Below are positions 1 to 5,583 of a stretch of 5,583 nt of DNA, piece after piece (the stretch's first letter is position 1; every line of letters begins with the position of its first letter). Both the position numbers and the translations under genes were made by a program. The DNA comes from Pseudomonadales bacterium (GTDB lineage: Bacteria; Pseudomonadota; Gammaproteobacteria; Pseudomonadales; Litorivicinaceae), in contig JAAXJV010000047.1 in the NCBI GenBank assembly GCA_012269655.1, forward strand, positions 1 to 5,583. The letters are read 5' to 3'. The notes under the pieces are model-generated. The model did no database searches and was not told the DNA's origin. It saw only the letters and a list, made by a program, of their open reading frames with translations.

Positions 1-251
1 GGCCAACCCTCGGCATCCAGCACCCAGGCCATCAGCTCGATGCCCTCGGTGGTGACAAAACGACTGCCATGGATAATTTTCAGATCCTGTTCCAGCCCGG
101 CCAGATGGGCTCGAACTGAGCCTGCGACCGAGGCTTCATCCAACAATCCTAGGGCCTTATAGCCTAGTGACTTGGCTCGGTGAACGAGTTCGGCAGGCGT
201 ATCCGAGCCGACCAGAAAGCTGAAACTGGAGCGCGCGCATAGCTCGATCAC
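1..251 (-). CDS. dnaE2: Error-prone DNA polymerase DnaE2/ImuC type, N-terminal part of PHP domain (partial)
   Basis: This is the first 83 codons of a larger gene that continues past the left edge. The translation has the PHP-domain start seen in DnaE2/ImuC polymerases: a SSFSFLVGSDTPAELVHRA segment, then LGYKALGLLDEASVAGSVRAH, then IIHGSRF. This matches the family pattern of FSFLxGAS, LGYxALAITDECSLAGxVRAH and GSEF. DnaE2 is a C-family translesion polymerase, usually SOS-linked and working with ImuA/ImuB. The GTG start at 251 is chosen because a GGAG (262-259) lies 7 bases upstream and because it begins one base after the comM stop. The usual ELHC motif reads ELCARS, so the PHP metal-binding histidine is replaced by cysteine. 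The polymerase catalytic domain is outside the window, so a DnaE1-like or stand-alone PHP protein is not strictly excluded. The family call is an inference from pattern similarity. Confidence 0.78.
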   Translation of the reverse strand, partial: MIELCARSSFSFLVGSDTPAELVHRAKSLGYKALGLLDEASVAGSVRAHLAGLEQDLKIIHGSRFVTTEGIELMAWVLDAEGW

Positions 252-252
252 G

Positions 253-1545
253 TTAGAGCTCCAGCGGCGAGGCTCGTAAGGCGAGGGATTGCATTAGGTC
301 GTCCTCGCGAATCGTATCCGTCTGGCGAAGATCTGCGAGGGTCCGTGCGACCTTAGCAACGGACAATTGAGCGCGTCCTGATAAACCCAGTGCACTGGCC
401 TGCAATCGTAATAGGCGAGTGAGCGCCGGGCTCATTCCAGGGATGTGGGACAGTTGTTGGGCAGGAAGTTGTCCGTTCAGACAGCCCTGGCGCTCGCGTT
501 GTATTTTTTGAGCTTGGGTAACGAGCTCTAGTGAGCAGGGCTCGGGGGGCTGATCGGTGTATTCAAATCGCCACAGCACATCAAAACGGTCCAACAGCGG
601 ATTGGGTAAGAGGCGGTGCCAGCGTTGGCGTTGGCTTTGATCACAGCGGCAGGCTTTACGGTCACTGCCCAACCAACCGCAGGCGCAGGGATTGGCACTG
701 GCTAATATGGCCGTGCTTGAGTCTTCGTCCATGCGCTGAATCAATCGGTCTTTGAGTCCCGAGTTATGCAGCGGTAGATCATCAATCGTGATGGCATGGC
801 CCTGATAAACCTCACACCAATGGGTCAGCTGGGCCGGCGTCGAGCGAGCAGGCAAGCTACGTCGTAGTCTGGGCAGGGCCTTGCGGCGGCGATGCCAGCG
901 AGCCCAGCGGTGGCAATTGGCTTCGGTTGAATCTGGCCAGTGCTTATGCATCTCGAGTAGGGTTCGGCTCTTCCCGGCGCCGGGCTCGCCATAGGCAAAC
1001 AAGGAATGTGCGCCGGCTAAAACCCATTGCGCCATTTCCGAGATCGCACCCGCAGGTAAGCACAGACCAGGTCCTTGAGGTGTCGAGGTCTGACGAGTTT
1101 TTGGTGTTAAGTCGCACAGGTGTTGAATGGATAACCGTCCATCGTTACCCACCACGGTGTCATCGCCTAGTTTAGTCAGCTGTGACCAAGGTGGCTGCGC
1201 CTGTTCAATGCCACCATCCAGTCGCAATCGCCCCAGCCAGCGATAGGGTTCTAAGATGCTGGCCCGAGCTTGGCCTGTTGCAATAAGAATCGCCAGGGCC
1301 GCTGGTAGTAAGTGTTCCTCTTCCCAGGGGCAATCCGGCGCCTCCAAGTCTAGGGTGACTCGGCAGCTAGGATATTTGAATCCTGCTCCTTTGATTGCAC
1401 TGCGTAACCGATCCCGCAAAGCGCCTTGTTGCGGGCAACCCAGAATTCGTGTTTCGGGTAAGCCGCCTTGGATTTGTGCGCTCACACGTGTGGCGACAAA
1501 TCCCTGTGGACCGGCCCCTAGGGTGGCGATCCGTCCTAGGCTCAT
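253..1545 (-). CDS. comM: Divergent ComM/YifB-type Mg-chelatase-like AAA+ ATPase
   Basis: This 430-residue protein has the ComM (YifB) layout. An N-terminal ChlI/Lon-S5-like domain (about 20-135) contains GLPETRILGCP and LRSAIKGAGFKYP. The AAA+ core has a Walker A motif, GEPGAGKS (186-193). Its Walker B is ITIDD (252-256), where the family has LFLDE. The conserved cysteine cluster NPCACG...CRC uses C287, C289, C299 and C301, and LLDRFD follows at 317-322. The C-terminal helical domain has LSGRA (388-392) and VAKVARTLADL. ComM is known as a branch-migration helicase that aids integration of transforming DNA. Typical members are about 500 residues. This one is short mainly between Walker A and B, where the usual RPFRxPHH segment is not recognisable, and NLAPADLPKEG is replaced by a weak match near 66-77. 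The ATG overlaps the ubiK stop (ATGA), suggesting translational coupling. No frameshift is seen. The family is secure but activity is uncertain. Confidence 0.88.
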   Translation of the reverse strand: MSLGRIATLGAGPQGFVATRVSAQIQGGLPETRILGCPQQGALRDRLRSAIKGAGFKYPSCRVTLDLEAPDCPWEEEHLLPAALAILIATGQARASILEPYRWLGRLRLDGGIEQAQPPWSQLTKLGDDTVVGNDGRLSIQHLCDLTPKTRQTSTPQGPGLCLPAGAISEMAQWVLAGAHSLFAYGEPGAGKSRTLLEMHKHWPDSTEANCHRWARWHRRRKALPRLRRSLPARSTPAQLTHWCEVYQGHAITIDDLPLHNSGLKDRLIQRMDEDSSTAILASANPCACGWLGSDRKACRCDQSQRQRWHRLLPNPLLDRFDVLWRFEYTDQPPEPCSLELVTQAQKIQRERQGCLNGQLPAQQLSHIPGMSPALTRLLRLQASALGLSGRAQLSVAKVARTLADLRQTDTIREDDLMQSLALRASPLEL

Positions 1546-1772
1546 TGGTCGTTGAGTTTGGCTTCAAGTGCAGCGATGCGTGCTTCGGCTTTTTCCAGTA
1601 ACAACACCTGGGCCTCGAATTCTTCGCGACTCACCAGGTTCATGCGTTCTAAGTTTTTGTGCATGGCTGTCTTCATTTGTTGTTGTGCCTGTTCGGATAG
1701 CTGACGCACGGGTTCAGGCATTTGCTCCATCATTTTCTGAGTCATTTCATTGATCATGTCGACGGGATTCAT
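1542..1772 (-). CDS. ubiK: UbiK-type ubiquinone biosynthesis accessory factor (BMFP family)
   Basis: This small 76-residue protein matches the UbiK/YqiC (BMFP) family along its length. An N-terminal amphipathic helix (about 5-40, with MPEPVRQLSEQ) is followed by the family signature LERMNLVSREEFEAQ (42-56). A C-terminal heptad-rich helix, LLLEKAEARIAALEAKL, is predicted to form a trimeric coiled coil. In E. coli, UbiK binds UbiJ and supports aerobic coenzyme Q biosynthesis, probably at the membrane or lipid interface. The family usually runs 80-100 residues, so this is a compact member. The start is supported by AGGAG (1783-1779) six bases upstream. The gene heads the minus-strand operon with comM and overlaps it by four bases. 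The other ubi genes are not in the window, so the role rests on family membership. Confidence 0.88.
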   Translation of the reverse strand: MNPVDMINEMTQKMMEQMPEPVRQLSEQAQQQMKTAMHKNLERMNLVSREEFEAQVLLLEKAEARIAALEAKLNDQ

Positions 1773-1778
1773 AGCGAT

Positions 1779-1783
1779 CTCCT
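1779..1783 (-). promoter_or_regulatory. Ribosome binding site of ubiK
   Basis: AGGAG on the minus strand, six bases before the ATG at 1772. It is a good Shine-Dalgarno match and fixes the ubiK start. Confidence 0.8.
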
Positions 1784-1811
1784 GATTTGAAGTGGCTTTA
1801 CCTTAGCATGG

Positions 1812-1846
1812 AGGAACCAAAATACTGAATAAAAAAACAGGTTCCT
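1812..1846. repeat. Inverted repeat AGGAACC...GGTTCCT with embedded AT-rich spacer
   Basis: Seven-base perfect arms, AGGAACC (1812-1818) and GGTTCCT (1840-1846), flank a 21-base AT-rich spacer. The right arm runs into a 10-base perfect palindrome, TTCCTAGGAA (1842-1851). It lies upstream of ubiK where a promoter or operator is expected. It is not a typical terminator, because the loop is long and the stem short. The function is unknown, and short repeats of this size can occur by chance. Confidence 0.4.
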
Positions 1847-1858
1847 AGGAAGATTCAA

Positions 1859-1875
1859 CGCACTAACTTGGTGCA
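1859..1875 (+). promoter_or_regulatory. NtrC binding site 1 (strong candidate)
   Basis: CGCACTAACTTGGTGCA closely fits the NtrC dyad TGCAC-N5-TGGTGCA: four of five bases match in the left half and seven of seven in the right. Its centre is at 1867, about 144 bases upstream of the predicted sigma-54 transcription start. NtrC-phosphate dimers bind such upstream activating sites and contact sigma-54 polymerase by DNA looping. Confidence 0.8.
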
Positions 1876-1892
1876 TAACAGACCATCGGTGC

Positions 1893-1909
1893 TAGACATT
1901 TTTGGTGCA
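1893..1909 (+). promoter_or_regulatory. NtrC binding site 2
   Basis: TAGACATTTTTGGTGCA has a perfect right half (TGGTGCA) and a partial left half (three of five bases). Its centre is at 1901, 34 bases (about three helical turns) from site 1 and about 110 bases upstream of the predicted start. That places it on the same DNA face as site 1, as expected for cooperative NtrC binding. Confidence 0.65.
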
Positions 1910-1914
1910 CTGCA

Positions 1915-1931
1915 CGCACTGAAATGGTTTA
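1915..1931 (+). promoter_or_regulatory. Possible weak NtrC site 3
   Basis: CGCACTGAAATGGTTTA has a good left half (GCAC) and an imperfect right half (TGGT then TTA instead of GCA). Its centre is at 1923, two helical turns from site 2 and about 88 bases upstream of the predicted start. It is comparable in position to the weaker governor sites at enteric glnAp2. It is weak enough to be coincidental. Confidence 0.4.
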
Positions 1932-1954
1932 GGATTAGGGCTCGCAACTCTTGA

Positions 1955-2389
<435 letters not shown>

Positions 2390-2427
2390 AACACCACTGA
2401 TTAGTCCAACCTTGCGGAGTGACTCAA

Positions 2428-3657
2428 ATGGAAAACTCAATTTTAGAGCTGCAATATGCTCTCGATACCTTTTATTTCTTAGTCTGTGGTGCCCTGGTCA
2501 TGTGGATGGCCGCGGGTTTTGCCATGCTCGAGGCGGGCTTGGTGCGCGCAAAAAACACTACTGAGATTTTGACGAAAAACATTTCTCTGTATGCGATTGC
2601 TTGCATCATGTACTTCGTCAGCGGCTACGCCATTATGTATGGCGGCGATTATTTCTTAAGCAGCATCACAGGCGACGGGTACACCGGTGCTGAAGAACCT
2701 GCAACCTATGCACCCTCGGCTGATTTCTTCTTCCAGGTGGTGTTTGTGGCCACGGCTATGTCGATTGTTTCCGGTGCGGTAGCTGAGCGCATGAAGCTTT
2801 GGGCATTCTTAGCCTTTGCTGTCGTCATGACGGGTTTCATCTATCCGATGGAAGGCAGCTGGACCTGGGGCGGTAACGACGTGTTCGGCATGTACAACTT
2901 GGGTGATTTGGGCTTTAGTGATTTCGCGGGTTCCGGCATCGTCCACATGGCCGGCGCGGCAGCAGCCTTGGCAGGCGTACTGCTACTAGGCGCTCGTAAA
3001 GGTAAGTACGGTCCGAATGGTGAAGTGAATGCCATCCCGGGGTCTAACCTGCCGCTCGCCACTCTGGGCACCTTCATCCTGTGGTTGGGCTGGTTTGGCT
3101 TCAACGGTGGCTCGGTGCTGGCGACGGCCAGTGTTGAAAGCGCGAATGCAGTGGCTGTGGTCTTTATGAACACCAATGCCGCAGCGGCTGGCGGTGTGGT
3201 AGCTGCACTACTGACGGCTCGTGCACTGTTTGGTAAAGCGGACTTAACCATGGCATTGAACGGCGGTTTGGCAGGTCTGGTGGCCATTACGGCTGAGCCT
3301 TCAACGCCGACCGCTTTGCAGGCTCACCTGTTTGGCGCTTTCGGTGGTGTCTTGGTGGTGTTCTCGATCCTGGCGCTGGATAAGCTGCGTATCGACGATC
3401 CGGTAGGTGCGATCTCCGTTCACGGTGTCGTGGGTCTGCTGGGTCTGTTGTTGGTCCCTGTCACGAATGATGGTGCTAGCTTTAGTGGTCAGATCATCGG
3501 CGCATTGACCATTTTCGGTTGGGTCTTTATCGCCAGCTTCGTGGTCTGGGGCGTGATTAAAGCGGTCATGGGTATCCGTGTCTCTGAAGAAGAAGAGTAC
3601 GAAGGCGTGGATATTGCTGAATGCGGGATGGAAGCTTACCCCGAATTCAAAAAATAA
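2428..3657 (+). CDS. amtB: Ammonium transporter AmtB
   Basis: This 409-residue Amt/Rh-family channel has about eleven hydrophobic segments, the first at 13-35 and the last near 355-382. The pore residues known from E. coli AmtB can be placed: the Phe gate at F106 (in FQVVF) and F225 (in WFGFNGGS), S229 of the binding site, W147, D165, and the twin histidines H173 (GIVHMAG) and H332 (SVHGVVG). The cytoplasmic tail has RVSEEEEYEGVDIAECGMEAYPE, the conserved segment that contacts GlnK. The ATG at 2428 is preferred over an in-frame GTG at 2419 because GGAG (2416-2419) sits eight bases before it. Unlike E. coli AmtB there is no obvious cleavable signal peptide; the chain starts just before the first membrane helix. 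It forms an operon with glnK and ends at a strong terminator. Confidence 0.96.
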   Translation: MENSILELQYALDTFYFLVCGALVMWMAAGFAMLEAGLVRAKNTTEILTKNISLYAIACIMYFVSGYAIMYGGDYFLSSITGDGYTGAEEPATYAPSADFFFQVVFVATAMSIVSGAVAERMKLWAFLAFAVVMTGFIYPMEGSWTWGGNDVFGMYNLGDLGFSDFAGSGIVHMAGAAAALAGVLLLGARKGKYGPNGEVNAIPGSNLPLATLGTFILWLGWFGFNGGSVLATASVESANAVAVVFMNTNAAAAGGVVAALLTARALFGKADLTMALNGGLAGLVAITAEPSTPTALQAHLFGAFGGVLVVFSILALDKLRIDDPVGAISVHGVVGLLGLLLVPVTNDGASFSGQIIGALTIFGWVFIASFVVWGVIKAVMGIRVSEEEEYEGVDIAECGMEAYPEFKK

Positions 3658-3676
3658 TTTTTGGTCGTCCATCTTA

Positions 3677-3700
3677 GGGGCCCTTGGGGCCCCTTTTTTT
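3677..3700 (+). terminator. Intrinsic terminator of glnK-amtB
   Basis: A perfect seven-pair GC stem, GGGGCCC-TTG-GGGCCCC (3677-3693), is followed by seven T residues (3694-3700). It begins 19 bases after the amtB stop and should end the glnK-amtB transcript, isolating it from the dehydrogenase gene. Confidence 0.93.
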
Positions 3701-3742
3701 GTTGTAGGCTAGCGGCACTTAACGGCTTTACAGAGACTTCTT

Positions 3743-4690
3743 ATGCGCGCTGTATTTTTAGATTTTGCTTCGCTGGGTAGTGAAGACTTAGACACCTCTG
3801 AATTGCATCACTGCTTTGATGAGCTGCAATTGCATGATGCCAGCACCCCGGATCAGGTCATCGAGCGCATGGCCGGTGCTGAAGTGATGCTGGTCAATAA
3901 GGTGCGCATTACCGAACAACATTTTGCGGCCTTACCGACTTTAAAACTGATTTTGGTCTCCGCGACGGGTACCGACAACGTGGACAAAGCGGCTGCCGCG
4001 TCGCATGGCGTGACGGTCTGTAATGTGACCGCGTATGGCACCCCCAGCGTGGCTCAGCACACGATGATGCTGATGCTGAATTTGGCGACTCGATTCGAGC
4101 GTTATCGGACGGACGTACAGGCCGGTGAGTGGTCACGCAGTGAACGTTTTTGTTTGATGGGGCACCAAGCAATTGAGTTAAGCGGAAAGACGCTCGGATT
4201 GATTGGAGCAGGCGAGCTTGGCAGTGCGGTGGCCAATTTGGCCCGTGCCTTTGGCATGAAGGTGTTGATCTGGGATCGCACCGGGCAGGGTGAGTCGGGC
4301 CGGATAGCGCTTGAGCCCTTGTTAGAGCAGGTGGATTTTCTCAGCATTCATTGTTTGCTGACACCACAGACCCAAGGCCTGATCGGCGCTTCAGAAATCG
4401 CTCGGATGAAGCCCGGTAGTTTCATCATCAACACCGCCCGAGGGGGCATTGTGGATGAGGCGGCCTTATTGGACGCTTTGGATTCTGGGCATTTGGGTGG
4501 CGCAGGCTTCGATGTTGTTAGTGTCGAGCCGCCGCCGGCCGATCATCCCATGCTGCAGCCGCGGCCGAATTTGATTGTGACGCCGCATACCGCTTGGCTC
4601 GCCAGGGAGGCCCGTCAGCGCATGATTGGGATCTTAGTTGAGAACGCCCGGGCCTTTATGTCGGGGCAAGCGATAAGACAGGTGACATGA
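3743..4690 (+). CDS. D-2-hydroxyacid dehydrogenase (hydroxypyruvate/glyoxylate reductase type)
   Basis: This is a full-length, 315-residue NAD(P)-dependent D-2-hydroxyacid dehydrogenase. The substrate-binding domain has LVSATGTDNVD (71-81) and the NVTAYGTPSVAQHT segment (94-107). The Rossmann motif is GLIGAGELG (152-160), followed by an aspartate at the end of the second strand (WDRT, D178), which favours NADH. The catalytic set is present: R233 in NTARGGIVDE, E262 in SVEPP and H282 in TPHTAW. The best fit is glycerate dehydrogenase/hydroxypyruvate reductase (HprA-like), reducing hydroxypyruvate or glyoxylate in the cytosol, but substrates in this family are hard to predict. The ATG at 3743 has only a weak AGAG (3732-3735) upstream. 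It follows the amtB terminator, so it should have its own promoter, though none is convincing. Its TGA overlaps the next gene's ATG. Confidence 0.9.
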   Translation: MRAVFLDFASLGSEDLDTSELHHCFDELQLHDASTPDQVIERMAGAEVMLVNKVRITEQHFAALPTLKLILVSATGTDNVDKAAAASHGVTVCNVTAYGTPSVAQHTMMLMLNLATRFERYRTDVQAGEWSRSERFCLMGHQAIELSGKTLGLIGAGELGSAVANLARAFGMKVLIWDRTGQGESGRIALEPLLEQVDFLSIHCLLTPQTQGLIGASEIARMKPGSFIINTARGGIVDEAALLDALDSGHLGGAGFDVVSVEPPPADHPMLQPRPNLIVTPHTAWLAREARQRMIGILVENARAFMSGQAIRQVT

Positions 4691-5292
4691 ATAAAACGCT
4701 CGCACTATTGACCATGATATGGGCCGCGATGACCCAAGCTTCGGAATTGCCTCCCTTAACGGCGTTAGATCAATGGAGCGAGCAGTCCTTTGTCGGACAA
4801 AGCGAGTACCAGGTTGATGGTGACAGCCTAGTCGGCACAGCCAATGCCACCGCGTCAGCGCTGGGTGTCGAGGTCCGCGTCCCGGCTGGGGCCAAGTTGG
4901 CTTGGCGCTGGTCGGTCGAGCAATTGCCTGACCTGGGCCAAGCATCCGAGCAATCCAAGCAGGGAGACGATTTCGGAGCCCGGGTCTATGTGGTGCGTAA
5001 AGGCGCGTTTGGACTGTTGAGCACTCGATCGCTGGTGTACGTTTGGAGCCAGTCCAAGGCACCGGGCGAAATGTGGCAGAGTCCCTACACTGGCAAGGTG
5101 ATGATGATCGCGGTGCAGCCAGACGCCGCCGAATTAGGGCAGTGGCACTCGGTTGAGCGTGATATTTCGAAGGATTGGCAGCAGGCCTTTGGCGAAGAGC
5201 TAGACCGGATCGATGGGGTCGCATTTATGGTCGACGCTGACAATACCCAGACCCAAGCCCGTGCTCGTTTCGCTGAGTTAGAGCTGCGTTAA
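4687..5292 (+). CDS. Secreted DUF3047 family protein of unknown function
   Basis: This 201-residue protein has a Sec-type signal peptide: Lys3, a hydrophobic stretch over about 5-15, and probable cleavage near A18. There is no lipobox cysteine, so it is probably periplasmic. The mature part resembles DUF3047: WRWSVEQLP (73-81), KQGDDFGARVYVV (91-103), SLVYVW (115-120), W130, W153, ERDISKDWQQAFGE (157-170) and the terminal DADNTQTQARARF (183-195). The pattern suggests a beta-rich fold similar to carbohydrate-binding jelly rolls, but this is inference and no catalytic role is known. It overlaps the dehydrogenase gene by four bases (ATGA), so the two are translated from one message. Its end overlaps the opposing HAD gene by 15 bases. 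Whether the dehydrogenase and this protein act together is unknown. Confidence 0.82.
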   Translation: MNKTLALLTMIWAAMTQASELPPLTALDQWSEQSFVGQSEYQVDGDSLVGTANATASALGVEVRVPAGAKLAWRWSVEQLPDLGQASEQSKQGDDFGARVYVVRKGAFGLLSTRSLVYVWSQSKAPGEMWQSPYTGKVMMIAVQPDAAELGQWHSVERDISKDWQQAFGEELDRIDGVAFMVDADNTQTQARARFAELELR

Positions 5293-5583
5293 TTTCTCGG
5301 GCAATTCATTGACCGATTTCAGTACTAGGGTGGCTTGCTGACCCGGCGGCTGCCCCGTTCCAATCCAGGCGGTTTTCCAGCCCATCTGATGGGGCGCGAG
5401 AACATCATGCTCCCAATTGTCACCGACATGCACGACCTGGTCCGCATTGAAGCCATGTTCTTGCATGGCGTGCACAAACATATCGGGTTCGGGCTTACCG
5501 GCATTGAATTGATCGGCCCGATACCCTTGAGTAAAAAACTCGCCCGCCGGACTGGCCATGATGTCCGTGGTTCCATTGGTCAG
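5278..5583 (-). CDS. HAD-family hydrolase, C-terminal part (partial)
   Basis: These are the last 101 codons of a HAD phosphatase gene whose start lies beyond the right edge. The visible part begins with LTNG (5583-5572), which is HAD motif II. Motif III lysine lies in AGKPEPDMF, and motif IV is VGDNWEHDV with the two acidic metal ligands. After that come MGWKTAWIG and a short tail. The layout resembles the YigB/YjjG-like haloacid dehalogenase subfamily (phosphatases of small phosphorylated metabolites; E. coli YigB acts on a flavin precursor). The cap domain and nucleophile DxD are not in the window, so the substrate cannot be assigned. The gene is convergent with the DUF3047 gene and their coding ends overlap by 15 bases, with no recognisable terminator between. 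Confidence 0.88.
   Translation of the reverse strand: MTNGTTDIMASPAGEFFTQGYRADQFNAGKPEPDMFVHAMQEHGFNADQVVHVGDNWEHDVLAPHQMGWKTAWIGTGQPPGQQATLVLKSVNELPEKLTQL

Noticed and set aside
1877..1893. Additional NtrC site around the GGTGC at 1888-1892
   Set aside because: Only a half-site is present; the left half does not resemble TGCAC.
2841..3287. Open frame of 148 codons on the minus strand inside amtB
   Set aside because: It is antisense to a clear AmtB coding sequence. The translation is a low-complexity Ala/Pro/Ser mixture with no recognisable family.
3301..3672. Open frame of 123 codons on the minus strand over the end of amtB
   Set aside because: It lies opposite amtB and its conserved cytoplasmic tail. 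The translation is rich in His, Asp and Gln and shows no known motif.
3701..3742. Sigma-70 promoter for the dehydrogenase gene
   Set aside because: A promoter is expected after the terminator, but TTGTAG with a TTTACA-like -10 is too weak and poorly spaced to call.
4634..5224. Open frame of 196 codons on the minus strand opposite the DUF3047 gene
   Set aside because: The translation is an Arg/Pro/Ser-rich shadow without motifs, while the plus strand encodes a signal peptide and DUF3047 motifs.

Overview
The window looks like chromosomal DNA of a gammaproteobacterium. It has moderate GC content, a UbiK-type (BMFP) protein, and a ubiK-comM block placed back to back with a glnK-amtB operon, an arrangement familiar from Pseudomonas and relatives. 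The species cannot be named from the sequence. There are eight protein-coding genes, two of them cut by the window edges. I see no rRNA, tRNA, CRISPR array, insertion sequence or phage gene.

Left block (1-1772, minus strand): ubiK, then a divergent comM, then the 5' end of a dnaE2/imuC-type error-prone polymerase. ubiK and comM overlap by an ATGA, and comM and dnaE2 are separated by one base, so the three are almost certainly one operon. The ComM-like ATPase is shorter than usual and has changed family motifs. The visible part of the polymerase PHP domain lacks the usual first metal-binding histidine.

Regulatory gap (1773-2050): this region separates ubiK from the divergent glnK. It holds a clear sigma-54 promoter with three upstream NtrC-type dyads, one strong and two weaker. 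Their spacing closely resembles the nitrogen-controlled glnAp2 promoter of enteric bacteria.

Central block (2051-3700, plus strand): glnK encodes a PII signal protein of 112 residues and amtB an ammonium channel. A strong intrinsic terminator follows. Together they form the usual nitrogen-limitation module: NtrC and sigma-54 switch on the operon, AmtB conducts ammonium, and GlnK plugs AmtB when nitrogen becomes sufficient.

Right block (3743-5583): a D-2-hydroxyacid dehydrogenase (hydroxypyruvate/glyoxylate reductase type) overlaps by ATGA with a secreted DUF3047 protein. The DUF3047 gene then meets a HAD-family phosphatase gene tail to tail, with a 15-base overlap of the coding ends; the HAD gene runs off the right edge.

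Most of the window is ordinary core-genome content. The points most worth a second look are the NtrC/sigma-54 promoter architecture, the degenerate ComM next to dnaE2, and the uncharacterised DUF3047 protein coupled to a dehydrogenase. I found no convincing evidence of a wholly new system.
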